Shown: in pieces, positions 42,982 through 51,251 of the stretch
How positions within the stretch are numbered: position 1 is the stretch's first letter
Layout: each line of letters starts with the position of its first letter
Assembly (NCBI RefSeq): GCF_019216885.1
Contig: NZ_JAAQRC020000002.1
Location: forward strand, 445,001-509,000
DNA from: Methylobacterium sp. SyP6R
Lineage (GTDB): Bacteria; Pseudomonadota; Alphaproteobacteria; Rhizobiales; Beijerinckiaceae
Direction of reading: 5' to 3'
DNA length: 64,000 nucleotides
Made by a program: the position numbers and the translations under genes
Notes under the pieces: generated by a model
The model's database searches: none
Told to the model about the DNA's origin: nothing
The model's input: only the letters and a program-made list of their open reading frames with translations

Positions 42982-43905
42982 TCAACGCGACAGGCCGAGC
43001 TCGCCCGGCGCGCCCGCCAGCGCCCGGTCGGGCGAGGAGGTGGCGACGAGGAGCCCGAGGGTGAGGACGTAGGGGGCGGCGTAGAACAGGTAGTAGCCCG
43101 AGGAGACGCCGACCGATTGCAGGGCGGGGCCCAGGGCGCCGGCGCCGCCGAACAGGAGCGCCGCGCCGAAGCAGGCGAGCGGATTCCACCGGGCGAAGAT
43201 GACGAGCGCCACCGCCATCAGCCCCTGGCCCGACGAGATGCCCTCGTTCCACGAGCCCGGATAATACAGCGACAGGTAGGCGCCGCCGATGCCCGCGAGC
43301 ACGCCCCCCGCCATGGTGGCGAGCACCCGCACCCGCGTGACGGAGGTGCCCATGGCCCGCGCCGCCTCGGCGCTGTCGCCGACGACCCGGACCACCAGGC
43401 CCGCCTTGGTGTGGCGGAACGCCCACCACAGCACGACGCTCAAGGCGGCGCCGACGAGGAATAGCACGTTGACCCGCAAGGCCGCCTGGACCTGTGGCAG
43501 GTCCGACCAGAACCCGAACGGAATCGACGGCAGGGGCGGCGCCGAGGGCTGGATGAAGGGCTTGCCGAGGAAGAAGGCGAGGCCGAGGCCGAACAGCATC
43601 AGGGCGATGCCGACCGCGACGTCGTTGACCCGCGGCAGCGAGCAGATCACCCCGTGCAGGAGGCCGAAGCCGGCGCCGGCCAGGCCCGCCGCCGCGACGC
43701 CGGCCCAGGGCGAGCCGGTGAGGAATGCGGTGGCGTAGGCCGCCATCGCCCCGAAGACCAGGGTGCCCTCCAGGCCGAGATTGATCCGCCCGGCCCGCTC
43801 GGTGATCGTCTCGCCGAGGCTGACGAACAGGAACGGGGTCGAGACGCGGATCGCGCCGCCGATCACCGCGAGCGGCACCGTCCAGAGGCCGAGATCCTGG
43901 CTCAT
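42982..43905 (-). CDS. BMP-type ABC importer permease 2
   Basis: A 307-residue inner-membrane protein of the BPD_transp_2 family (NupC/YufQ-like). The conserved ETITERAGRINLGLEGTLVFGA near residues 32-53, the cytoplasmic RHTKAGLVVRVVGDSAEAARAMG loop (164-186) that contacts the ATPase, and LAGIGGAYLSLYYPGSWNEG are all typical. ATG overlaps the stop of the other permease (ATGA). With it, it forms the translocation channel for the BMP binding protein at 45067. Confidence 0.9.
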   Translation of the reverse strand: MSQDLGLWTVPLAVIGGAIRVSTPFLFVSLGETITERAGRINLGLEGTLVFGAMAAYATAFLTGSPWAGVAAAGLAGAGFGLLHGVICSLPRVNDVAVGIALMLFGLGLAFFLGKPFIQPSAPPLPSIPFGFWSDLPQVQAALRVNVLFLVGAALSVVLWWAFRHTKAGLVVRVVGDSAEAARAMGTSVTRVRVLATMAGGVLAGIGGAYLSLYYPGSWNEGISSGQGLMAVALVIFARWNPLACFGAALLFGGAGALGPALQSVGVSSGYYLFYAAPYVLTLGLLVATSSPDRALAGAPGELGLSR

Positions 43906-45041
43906 GTCGCGGAGGCCTTCCTGGACGCCCAGAGATGCGGGCTGAAGATCTTGAAGCGCCCATAGGCCGTCTCGCCGACCAGCAGGCAGAGGAAGAGGAG
44001 GCCCTCCAGCACCAGGATCGTGGCGTCGGGCAATTGCATCCGGCGCTGGATCAGCCCGCCCGACGCCTCCAGGCCGCCCAGCGCCAGCGCCACCGGCGGG
44101 ATCGCCAGCGGGTTGTGGCGGGCGAGGAAGGCGACCAGGATGCCGGTGAAGCCGTAGCCGGCGGCGAGCGTCGCGTTGGCGTTGCCCTGAACCGCCGCGA
44201 CCTCGAAGAAGCCGGCGAGCGCAGCAGCGGCGCCGCCCAGCGCCGTGAAGCCGACGATCAGGCGGCGCACCGGCAGGCCCTGGATCTGCGCCGCCCGCAC
44301 GTTGCCGCCGGCGATCCGGACGGAGAAGCCCAGCGTCGTGCGGTCCATCAGCAGCCAGGCGGCGAGGCAGGCTACGACGCCGGCACCGAGCCCCCAATGC
44401 ACGCCGATTCCCGGCATGGCCCCGAGCATGTTGGCCTCGCCGACCGGCAGGGTCGAGGGCTTGTTGAGGCTCGTCGGATCGCGCAGCGGCCCCTCGATCA
44501 GGTGGTTGGCGAGCGCGATCGCGATGTAGGACATCAGCAGGCTGGCGATCGTCGCGTCGACGCCGCGATAGGCCTTGAGCGCCCCGACCGCGCCGATCCA
44601 GGCGGCCCCCGCCAGCATCGCGGCGAGAGCCATCGCGGCGATGACCAAGGGCGCCGGTGCGCCCGAGAGGGGAGGGGCCGCGACAGCCGCCGCGAGGCCG
44701 CCGAGCACGATCGCCCCCTCGCCGCCGATCACCACCAGCCCGAGCCGGGCGGGCAGCGCGACGCAGAGGCCCGCGAAGAGCAGCGGCGCGGCGCGCTGGA
44801 GGCTGTTCTGCCACGCGAAGGCCGAGCCGAAGCCGCCGCGCCAGACGAGATCGACCAGGGCGGCCGGAGACTTGCCGAGGGTGACGAGGAACAGGCTGAA
44901 CAGGGCGAGCCCGACCAGCACCGCGCCGAGCGGGATCGCCACCGCCTCGGCGCGCCGGGCGAGCCAGGCCAGGGCCCGGATCGCGGGCGCGTGCCGCGTC
45001 TCGGCGGCCGTCATGCCCGATGGGGCGGCATCGGCGACCAT
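43902..45041 (-). CDS. BMP-type ABC importer permease 1
   Basis: A 379-residue permease of the YufP/NupB type. It has a cytosolic N-terminus, about nine hydrophobic segments, the motif PARLGLVVIGGEGAIVLGGL, and the ATPase-contact loop FSVRIAGGNVRAAQIQGLPV. GGAGGG lies about ten bases before the ATG. It begins 25 bases after the binding-protein gene and overlaps the second permease by four bases. Transporters of this class usually carry nucleosides or purines; the neighbouring amidases suggest amide- or urea-like substrates. Confidence 0.9.
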   Translation of the reverse strand: MVADAAPSGMTAAETRHAPAIRALAWLARRAEAVAIPLGAVLVGLALFSLFLVTLGKSPAALVDLVWRGGFGSAFAWQNSLQRAAPLLFAGLCVALPARLGLVVIGGEGAIVLGGLAAAVAAPPLSGAPAPLVIAAMALAAMLAGAAWIGAVGALKAYRGVDATIASLLMSYIAIALANHLIEGPLRDPTSLNKPSTLPVGEANMLGAMPGIGVHWGLGAGVVACLAAWLLMDRTTLGFSVRIAGGNVRAAQIQGLPVRRLIVGFTALGGAAAALAGFFEVAAVQGNANATLAAGYGFTGILVAFLARHNPLAIPPVALALGGLEASGGLIQRRMQLPDATILVLEGLLFLCLLVGETAYGRFKIFSPHLWASRKASAT

Positions 45042-45066
45042 GGGGGGAACCCTCCGGTACCGCGGC

Positions 45067-46170
45067 TCACACCGCCCCCTTCACCCCGGCGACGAGATAA
45101 TTCGTGCCCTCGAGTTCGATCGCGTTCTCGGGCAGCGCCTTGCCGGCGGCGAGCACCTCCTTGCCGGTATTGTCCTTGAGCGGTCCCTTGATGATCTCGT
45201 AGCCGCCCTTCATCATCTCGGCCTTGACCGCATCGGCGTTGCGCCGCGCCCCGTCGCTCACCGCCGGCCCGTAGGGGCTCATCTTGACGAAGCCGTCGGC
45301 GAGCCCGCCACGCAAGAAGTTCGGCGGGCTGCGGCCGGCCTGCACGTCGGCGACGAAGCTCTTGTAGATCGGCAGCCAGTCCCACTCGGCCCCGGTGAGG
45401 TAGGTCTTGGGGGCGAGCGGCGACTGGTCGACGTGGTAGCCGCACACGAAGGCGCCGCGGCGGGCGGCGGTCTCGACCGTGACCTTCGGGCTGTCGACGT
45501 GGCAGGTGATCACGTCGGCGCCGCCGTCGATCAGCGCGTTGGTGGCCTCGGCCTCCTTGACGGCGAGCGACCATTCACCGGTAAAGATCACCTGGCAGGT
45601 GATTCCCGGATCGACGCTCTGCGCGCCGAGCAGGAAGGCGTTGACGTTGTTGAGGACCTGCGGGATGGGCTTGGCCGCCACGAAGCCGATCTTCTTCGAC
45701 TTCGTGGTGTGGCCGGCCACGATGCCGTTCAGGTACTGGCCCTGCGCGATGTAGCCGAAATAGGATCCGGCATTCTTCGGGTCCTTCTCGGTCCACAGCC
45801 CGCCGCAATGCCGGAACTGCACCTTCGGGTTCTTCTTCGCCTCGGCGACCACGAAGGGGTTGAAGTAGCCGAACGAGGTCGGGAACAGCAGGCCGGCCCC
45901 GTCGAGATTGATCATGCTCTCCATGGTCTTCTCGACGGCGTTGGTCTCGGGCACCCGCTCCTCCTCGATCACCTCGAGGCCGGGCAGGCCCTTGAGCGCC
46001 TTGGCGGCGACCGCGTGGGCCTGGTTGTAGCCGTAATCGTCCTTCGGCCCGACATAGATGAACCCGACCGTCAGGGGCCCGGCGGCCCGCGCCCGCCCGG
46101 GCAGGCCGGCGAGGCCGATTGCGGCCGCGCCGCCGAGAAGATGCCGCCGGGTGAGATCAGTCTTCGTCAC
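45067..46170 (-). CDS. BMP family substrate-binding lipoprotein/periplasmic protein
   Basis: A 367-residue BMP/PnrA-family binding protein. The signal is LTRRHLLGGAAAIGLAGLPG with a twin arginine and a cleavage-like ARA before GPLTVGFIYVGPKDDYGYNQ. Ligand-site stretches typical of the family are PTSFGYFNPF, GYIAQGQYLNG and ITCHVDSPKVTVETA. GTG at 46170 is preferred because a GGAG site lies about ten bases ahead; a TTG at 46191 is also open. It is the first gene of the minus-strand transporter operon and divergent from the GntR regulator at 46532. The ligand is unknown; biuret, formamide-like amides or pyrimidine products are candidates. Confidence 0.87.
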   Translation of the reverse strand: MTKTDLTRRHLLGGAAAIGLAGLPGRARAAGPLTVGFIYVGPKDDYGYNQAHAVAAKALKGLPGLEVIEEERVPETNAVEKTMESMINLDGAGLLFPTSFGYFNPFVVAEAKKNPKVQFRHCGGLWTEKDPKNAGSYFGYIAQGQYLNGIVAGHTTKSKKIGFVAAKPIPQVLNNVNAFLLGAQSVDPGITCQVIFTGEWSLAVKEAEATNALIDGGADVITCHVDSPKVTVETAARRGAFVCGYHVDQSPLAPKTYLTGAEWDWLPIYKSFVADVQAGRSPPNFLRGGLADGFVKMSPYGPAVSDGARRNADAVKAEMMKGGYEIIKGPLKDNTGKEVLAAGKALPENAIELEGTNYLVAGVKGAV

Positions 46171-46531
46171 AGCGTCGCGCTCCGCCGGCAAGAAATCCGT
46201 GCGGACCGAAGACTAGAACCAGGTGTTCCGGCGGCGAAGCATGGAATTTCGGCACCGCGCCGCCGCCGCCGCGCTCGGGCGGGCGAAGGATTCGGACGCC
46301 CTCGCCCAAATTCGCATCCTTGTATGCACAATCGCGCGCCAGGCCTCGCGGGTCCGGACGGGTTTCGCGCTGGATACCCGGGGGCCATAGCGGTTCGCAG
46401 GATGGCCTTCCGCGGCATCGCCATGTATGCACGGCGGTGGCTGCGGAACCCGGCTCGCGCAGCCGGAGGAGGCGGCCGCGCCGGACCCCGATGTCGGGGA
46501 TCGTGTCATCGTGAGGAGGGCGTCCGTTCCC
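46171..46531. promoter_or_regulatory. divergent control region with GntR-type motifs
   Basis: About 360 bases between the BMP operon and the regulator. TTGTATGCACAA at 46320-46331 and TGTATGCA at 46424-46431 resemble the palindromes at 4350-4378. No separate gene is supported. Confidence 0.55.
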
Positions 46532-47296
46532 GTGGCCGTCTCGAAGACCCGCGCCGACCTCCTGTCCGAGCGCATCGCCGACGAGATCCTGGCCGGCATC
46601 CTGCCGCCGGGGATGCATCTCGACGAGCAGGTGCTGGCCCGGCGCTTCGGGGTGTCGCGCACGCCGGTGCGCGACGCGCTGCGCCTGCTCAGCGGGACCG
46701 GGCTGATCGACATCCGCCCGCGGCTCGGGGCTACCGTCCGGACGGTGACGACCGAGGAGCTCGACACCCTGTTCGTCGCCATGGGGGAGATCGAGGCGAG
46801 CTGCGCCCGCCTCGCGACGCTCTGCATGACCCGGCCCGAGCGGGCGGCTTTGCGCGCCCATCACGAGGCGATGGCGGGGCTCGCCGCCGCCGGCGACCGC
46901 GAGGCCTATGTCGAGGCGAATCTCGAGTTCCACGGCCTCATCTACGCGGGCGCCCACAACCCGCCGATCGAGGAGGTCGCCCGGGCCCTGCGGCGGCGGC
47001 TGATGCCCTACCGGCGCGCGCAGTTCCAGGCGCCGGGGCGGCTCGCCCGCTCGCATGCCGAGCACGACCTCGTGGTCCGCGCGGTCCTCGCCCGCGACGC
47101 CGCCGGGGCCAATGCGGCGATGCTCGTCCATATGAGCGTGGTCGAGGACGTGGTCGTCGACATGACGGGGGCGAGCCAGCGCGAGGCCCCGTGGCCCAGT
47201 GACCCGCCTCCCGGGAGGCGCGGGGCGCCGCGCCGGGACGACGGCCCGCCCGATGCGCGCCCTGCCCGAAACTCGCGCAACGCCGCGCGCCGATGA
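46532..47296 (+). CDS. GntR family regulator, FCD domain
   Basis: A 254-residue regulator paralogous to that at 3532. The winged helix shows [20 protein letters not shown] and [20 protein letters not shown]; the FCD domain shows [35 protein letters not shown] and [15 protein letters not shown] at 46532 follows a GAGGAGGG site at a slightly long distance; the frame is open from 46427. The last 40 residues are a Pro/Arg-rich tail absent from the paralogue. It is followed by the hydrolase at 47356, with a TGCATACA motif in between, and is divergent from the BMP transporter. It probably senses a pathway compound. Confidence 0.9.
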   Translation: MAVSKTRADLLSERIADEILAGILPPGMHLDEQVLARRFGVSRTPVRDALRLLSGTGLIDIRPRLGATVRTVTTEELDTLFVAMGEIEASCARLATLCMTRPERAALRAHHEAMAGLAAAGDREAYVEANLEFHGLIYAGAHNPPIEEVARALRRRLMPYRRAQFQAPGRLARSHAEHDLVVRAVLARDAAGANAAMLVHMSVVEDVVVDMTGASQREAPWPSDPPPGRRGAPRRDDGPPDARPARNSRNAARR

Positions 47297-47316
47297 GGCA
47301 GGCGCTTTTGCTTGCG

Positions 47317-47324
47317 TGCATACA
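47317..47324. promoter_or_regulatory. candidate GntR/FCD operator
   Basis: TGCATACA, 32 bases before the hydrolase ATG at 47356, in the short gap after the regulator's stop codon. It is the same core as at 4370-4377 and the complement of the motifs at 46320 and 46424. Confidence 0.5.
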
Positions 47325-47355
47325 TGATGGCGGCGAGACGCCTCGAGGACATCCC

Positions 47356-48042
47356 ATGCCGCGCATCCTCACCATCCCCGCCGAGCCCGGACCGCTGACG
47401 ATCGACCTCGACGCCACGGCCCTCGTCATCATCGACATGCAGCGCGACTTCCTGGAGCCCGGCGGCTTCGGCGAGAGCCTCGGCAACGACGTGTCGCTCC
47501 TCGCCGCGGCCGTGCCGCCGTGCCGGGCGCTGCTGGCGGCGGCGCGGGATGCCGGCCTCCTCGTCGTCCATACCCGCGAGGGCCACGCGCCGGACCTGTC
47601 CGACGCGCCGCCCGCCAAGGTCGCCCGCGGCGCCCCGCGCGCCCGGATCGGCGAGCCCGGCCCGATGGGCCGGATTCTGATCCGGGGCGAGGCCGGGCAC
47701 GACATCGTCCCCGATCTCGCGCCCGCCCCCGGCGAGATCGTGATCGACAAGCCCGGCAAGGGCGCGTTCTACGCCACCGGTCTCGGGGCGGTGCTGGCGG
47801 AGCACGGCATCGCGAACCTGATCGTCTGCGGCGTCACCACCGAGGTGTGCGTCCACACAACGGTGCGCGAGGCCAACGACCGCGGCTATCGCTGCCTCGT
47901 CGTGTCGGATGCCTGCGGCTCGTACATCCCGGCCTTCCACGCGGCGGGCCTCGCGATGATCGTCGCGCAGGGCGGCATCTTCGGCTGGGTGGCGCCGAGC
48001 GCCGTCGTGCTTCCGGTCGTCGCACGGGTGGGCAAGCCGTAG
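47356..48042 (+). CDS. isochorismatase-like cysteine hydrolase
   Basis: A 228-residue relative of BiuH. The triad is Asp27 (VIIDMQRDF), Lys132 ([12 protein letters not shown]) and Cys165 ([17 protein letters not shown]). It shares [12 protein letters not shown] and [18 protein letters not shown] with BiuH but lacks its [13 protein letters not shown] segment and has a different end, [20 protein letters not shown] then IFGWVAPS. So it probably acts on a related amide. Triuret hydrolase (TrtA), guanylurea hydrolase or a ureido-acid hydrolase are candidates. If TrtA, its product would be 1-carboxybiuret, the AtzE substrate. Regulated by the neighbouring GntR, by position. Confidence 0.85.
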   Translation: MPRILTIPAEPGPLTIDLDATALVIIDMQRDFLEPGGFGESLGNDVSLLAAAVPPCRALLAAARDAGLLVVHTREGHAPDLSDAPPAKVARGAPRARIGEPGPMGRILIRGEAGHDIVPDLAPAPGEIVIDKPGKGAFYATGLGAVLAEHGIANLIVCGVTTEVCVHTTVREANDRGYRCLVVSDACGSYIPAFHAAGLAMIVAQGGIFGWVAPSAVVLPVVARVGKP

Positions 48043-48405
48043 CCGGGGGGCACAGCCGCGCGGCCGGGGTGCCCCGACGCCGCCTCCGAGGCCTGAAAAA
48101 TCTGGGGTCGATGAAACATTGGGCCGAGCAAAACCCGGGTCAGTAAAATTTGCCGTTCGGCGACCGTTCTTGCTTCGATGAAGGTAGGAGCCGCGGCACA
48201 CTCCTTGCGTGACTTTCCTGTGCCGTCGGGGCGGGGCGAGGACACCGTGCGACCCGCTCCCGCGCAGCCGCCGCCGATTGCGGGCCGGCCGATGCCGCCT
48301 CAGGAAGCGACGGTGTCGGCGGACCGGGACGTGCATCGCGCTCGGGGGGCCGGTGTCTCGGGGCCCGGTGTCTCGTGTCTTCCGAGACGAAGGAGATGCG
48401 ATCAG
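48043..48405. other. intergenic, no gene recognised
   Basis: About 360 bases before the Liv-type binding protein. The frame of that gene is open through most of it, but the added residues are low-complexity and lack a signal peptide. AAGGAG about ten bases before 48406 supports the later start. Confidence 0.5.
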
Positions 48406-49683
48406 ATGACGGCTGTCGATCGGAGGGACGAGATCGTGAACAGGCGGGATATCCTTGTCGGCGGCGTCGCTTCCCTGGCCGCCGGCCTGACCGGCATGGG
48501 CACGGCCCGGGCGGCGGGGGAGGTGCTGATCGGTGCCGTCTACCCGATGTCCGGGTCGAGCGCTCAGGTCGGGGTCGATGGCCGCCACGCCCTCGAGACC
48601 GCGATCGAGATCGTCAACGGCGTCCACGACCTCGACCTGCCGGGCGCCCGCACGGCCGGGCTCGCCGGTCTCGGCGGCGCGAAGATCCGCCTGGTCATGG
48701 CCGATCACCAGGGCGATCCGCAGAAGGGCCGCTCGGAAGCCGAGCGCCTCATCACGCAGGACAAGGTCGTCGGCGTCGTCGGCACCTATCATTCCTCGGT
48801 CGCCGCGACGGTGAGCGTCACCTGCGAGCGCTACGGCGTGCCCTTCGTCGCCGCCGACAGCTCGTCGCCGAGCCTGCATCGACGCAATCTGAAGTATTTT
48901 TTCCGCCCCGCCGCCCACGACGAGATGTTCTCCGTCGCCATCTTCGATTTCCTCGATGCCCAGAAGAAGGCCGGGCAGACGATCGAGACGGTCGCCCTGT
49001 TCTACGAAGACACGATCTTCGGGACCGATTCGTCCAACGTGCAGCGCAAGCTGGCGAAGGAGCGCGGCTACAAGGTCGCGGCCGACGTCAAGTACCGCGC
49101 AAGCTCGCCGTCCCTGACCGCCGAGGTCCAGCAGCTCAAGAGCGCCGACGCCGACGTGCTGCTGCCGTCCAGCTACACGACGGACGCCATCCTTCTCGTC
49201 AAGACCATGGCGGAACTCGGATACAGGCCGCGCAACATCATCGCGCAGGCGGCCGGGTTCGCCGAGAAGGCGACGTTCGACAGTGTCGGCGACAAGCTCA
49301 ACGGCCTCATCAGCCGCGCGTCCTTCGCCCTCGACCTGGCCGCGAAACGCCCCGCCATCGGCGCGGTGAACGGCATGTACAAGGCCCGCGCCGGCCGGGA
49401 CCTCAACGACAACACGTCCCGGCTCGTCGAAGCGATGCTGGTGATGGCGGATGCGGTCGACCGGGCCAAGTCCACCGACGGCGCGAAGATCCGCGACGCC
49501 CTGATGGCGACGGACACGCCGGCCGAGCAGACCATCATGCCCTGGCGGGGCATCAAGTTCGGGCCCGATGGGCAGAATACCCTGTGCGATCCGGTCCTCA
49601 TCCAGTACCAGGACGGCCAATTCGTGACCGTCTTCCCGAAGGAGTTTGCATCATCCCGCCTGCTGTGGCCGATGAACGCCTAG
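48406..49683 (+). CDS. branched-chain amino acid-type binding protein
   Basis: A 425-residue periplasmic binding protein (Peripla_BP_6, LivK-like). A twin-arginine signal (VNRRDILVGGVASLAAGLTG) ends near residue 38, followed by VLIGAVYPMSGSSAQVG. The two-lobe fold shows LITQDKVVGVVGTYHSS and VPFVAADSSSPSLHRRNLKY. No Liv permeases or ATPases are in the window, so it depends on a distant transporter or acts as a sensor. GTG at 48436 is an alternative start. The TAG stop codon is the first three bases of a dispersed repeat. Confidence 0.88.
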   Translation: MTAVDRRDEIVNRRDILVGGVASLAAGLTGMGTARAAGEVLIGAVYPMSGSSAQVGVDGRHALETAIEIVNGVHDLDLPGARTAGLAGLGGAKIRLVMADHQGDPQKGRSEAERLITQDKVVGVVGTYHSSVAATVSVTCERYGVPFVAADSSSPSLHRRNLKYFFRPAAHDEMFSVAIFDFLDAQKKAGQTIETVALFYEDTIFGTDSSNVQRKLAKERGYKVAADVKYRASSPSLTAEVQQLKSADADVLLPSSYTTDAILLVKTMAELGYRPRNIIAQAAGFAEKATFDSVGDKLNGLISRASFALDLAAKRPAIGAVNGMYKARAGRDLNDNTSRLVEAMLVMADAVDRAKSTDGAKIRDALMATDTPAEQTIMPWRGIKFGPDGQNTLCDPVLIQYQDGQFVTVFPKEFASSRLLWPMNA

Positions 49684-49784
49684 AGCATTTTCCGACGAAG
49701 TGGAAACCGGTTCGTCGCAGAGAATGCGTCAAAACAAAGTCCTGGAGAGCTTCGCGATGGCAACGCGATCGTGAGGCGCTCTAG
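49681..49784 (-). repeat. TAGAGC-type dispersed repeat, copy C
   Basis: Reverse-oriented copy: TAGAGCATTTTCCGACGAAG at one end and GCGATCGTGAGGCGCTCTA at the other, termini TAGAGC and GCTCTA being exact inverted complements. Its first three bases are the stop codon of the binding-protein gene. Confidence 0.85.
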
Positions 49785-50341
49785 GGCCGATCGATCATCT
49801 TTCCGGAAGACGATCCTTCCTCGGCCGAGAGGGACCGGAGATCGTTGCGACGGGCTCCGGTTCCGGGGCTTGCTCGGCCGGCAGGCAAGGGCAATGCGTC
49901 GTCGAAATCCAGAGTTGTGGCGCGAGCAGTCGAAAAATAGTGCTCTGGTGCGCGAAACCGGACGACTTGTGCAAGGATCGGGGCTGGTTTTTCTTACGAA
50001 AGGCATCAGAAGGCATTTATAAATCTCTTTTACCGTAATATTATGCCGATATTATGTTTGTCTGCACGAGATCGGCTTCGCAGAAAAATTTTCCCTTCCC
50101 ATCCGCAACCTTATCCTGAGATGCGGGCGATCGAAGGTCGCTGAGCCTCGAAGGAGGGATCCAGAAGTCTCGCGATCCCTGGAGCCCTCCTTCGAGGTCC
50201 GTCGATTTTCCATCGACTGCCGCGCCTGACCGGTCCGGTCGTCGACGAGGGTCGTCGTTGATCCAGCGCAACGTGCCCCCGGGCCGGGCTGCCAGACTCG
50301 CTCGCAGACTCAACTTGGCGTTGGACACGGGCGGGGCGGCC
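49785..50341. other. intergenic with palindrome repeat
   Basis: No gene recognised. 50000-50080 is AT-rich. 50109-50198 is a truncated CCTCATCCTGAGG-family repeat with inner arms CCTCGAAGGAGGGATCCAG and CCCTGGAGCCCTCCTTCGAGG-like complement. Confidence 0.5.
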
Positions 50342-51184
50342 ATGATCGAGAACCTGCGGACCATCCTGATCGCCCTGACGGAGCGGCTCGGCGACGAGAT
50401 GCCGTCCAGCGCGCTCGCCTACGGCCTGTCGCTGGCGGAGCGCGCGCAGGCGCGGGTGACGGTCCAGGCGGTCTCGGTCCGGCTGGTCCTGCCGCATGCC
50501 TGGATCAGCCGCTTCGTCGGCATGGTCGTTGCCGCCGAGAACCGGCGGCTGCGGGAGCTGGCGCAGGAGGTGGCCGAGCGGGCCTGGGGCGACGCGGCCG
50601 CCGCCGGCATCCTGTGCAGAGCGGAGGCCGAGCACCTGTCCTACGACCGCCTGCTCGCGCGCTTCGCGGGTGAGGGGCGGCTGCACGACCTCGCGGTGAT
50701 CGACGCCGAGCCGCGGGCGCTGACGGGGGATCGCGGCCTGATCGAGACCCTCCTGTTCGAGAGCGGACGCCCGCTGATCGTCGTCCCGCCGGGCTGCGCG
50801 ACGTTCACGGTGCGCCGCATCCTGGTCGCCTGGGACGGCAGCGCCCAGGCGGCCCGCGCCCTGCGCGACGCCCTGCCGTTCCTGCGACAGGCCGACATCG
50901 TCGAGATCGTCGCGGTGACCGGCGAGAAGGATCTGTCCGGCTCGGTCCCGGGGGTCGAGGCGGCGCCGGGCCTGGCGCATCACGGCGTCGCCGTGACCGT
51001 TACCGATCTGCCGGCCGCGGATGGCGATGTCGCCGGGACCTTGCGCCGCCACGCGACCGCGACCGGGGCGGACATGGTCGTGATGGGCGCCTTCGTCCAC
51101 TCCCTCCTGCGCGAGACGGTGCTCGGCGGGGTGACGCAGGAGATGCTGCGCGCCTGCCCCGTCCCGCTCCTGATGGCGCATTGA
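50342..51184 (+). CDS. universal stress protein, tandem UspA type
   Basis: A 280-residue protein with two UspA-like halves. The N-terminal half (residues 1-150) begins IENLRTILIALTERLGDEMP and is divergent; the C-terminal half begins RRILVAWDGSAQAARALRDA and ends with the nucleotide-loop motif VVMGAFVHSLLRETVLGGVTQE followed by CPVPLLMAH. The G-2x-G-9x-G-S/T loop is only partly kept, so ATP binding is uncertain. It is convergent with the phosphoribosyltransferase-esterase gene. Such Usp genes often accompany stress-related enzymes in alphaproteobacteria. Confidence 0.88.
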   Translation: MIENLRTILIALTERLGDEMPSSALAYGLSLAERAQARVTVQAVSVRLVLPHAWISRFVGMVVAAENRRLRELAQEVAERAWGDAAAAGILCRAEAEHLSYDRLLARFAGEGRLHDLAVIDAEPRALTGDRGLIETLLFESGRPLIVVPPGCATFTVRRILVAWDGSAQAARALRDALPFLRQADIVEIVAVTGEKDLSGSVPGVEAAPGLAHHGVAVTVTDLPAADGDVAGTLRRHATATGADMVVMGAFVHSLLRETVLGGVTQEMLRACPVPLLMAH

Positions 51185-51251
51185 GCCGGATCGGACTCCA
51201 GACGATCGACGGACGCGCCGCCGGACGGACCCGTCCGGCGGCGCGTCGGCG

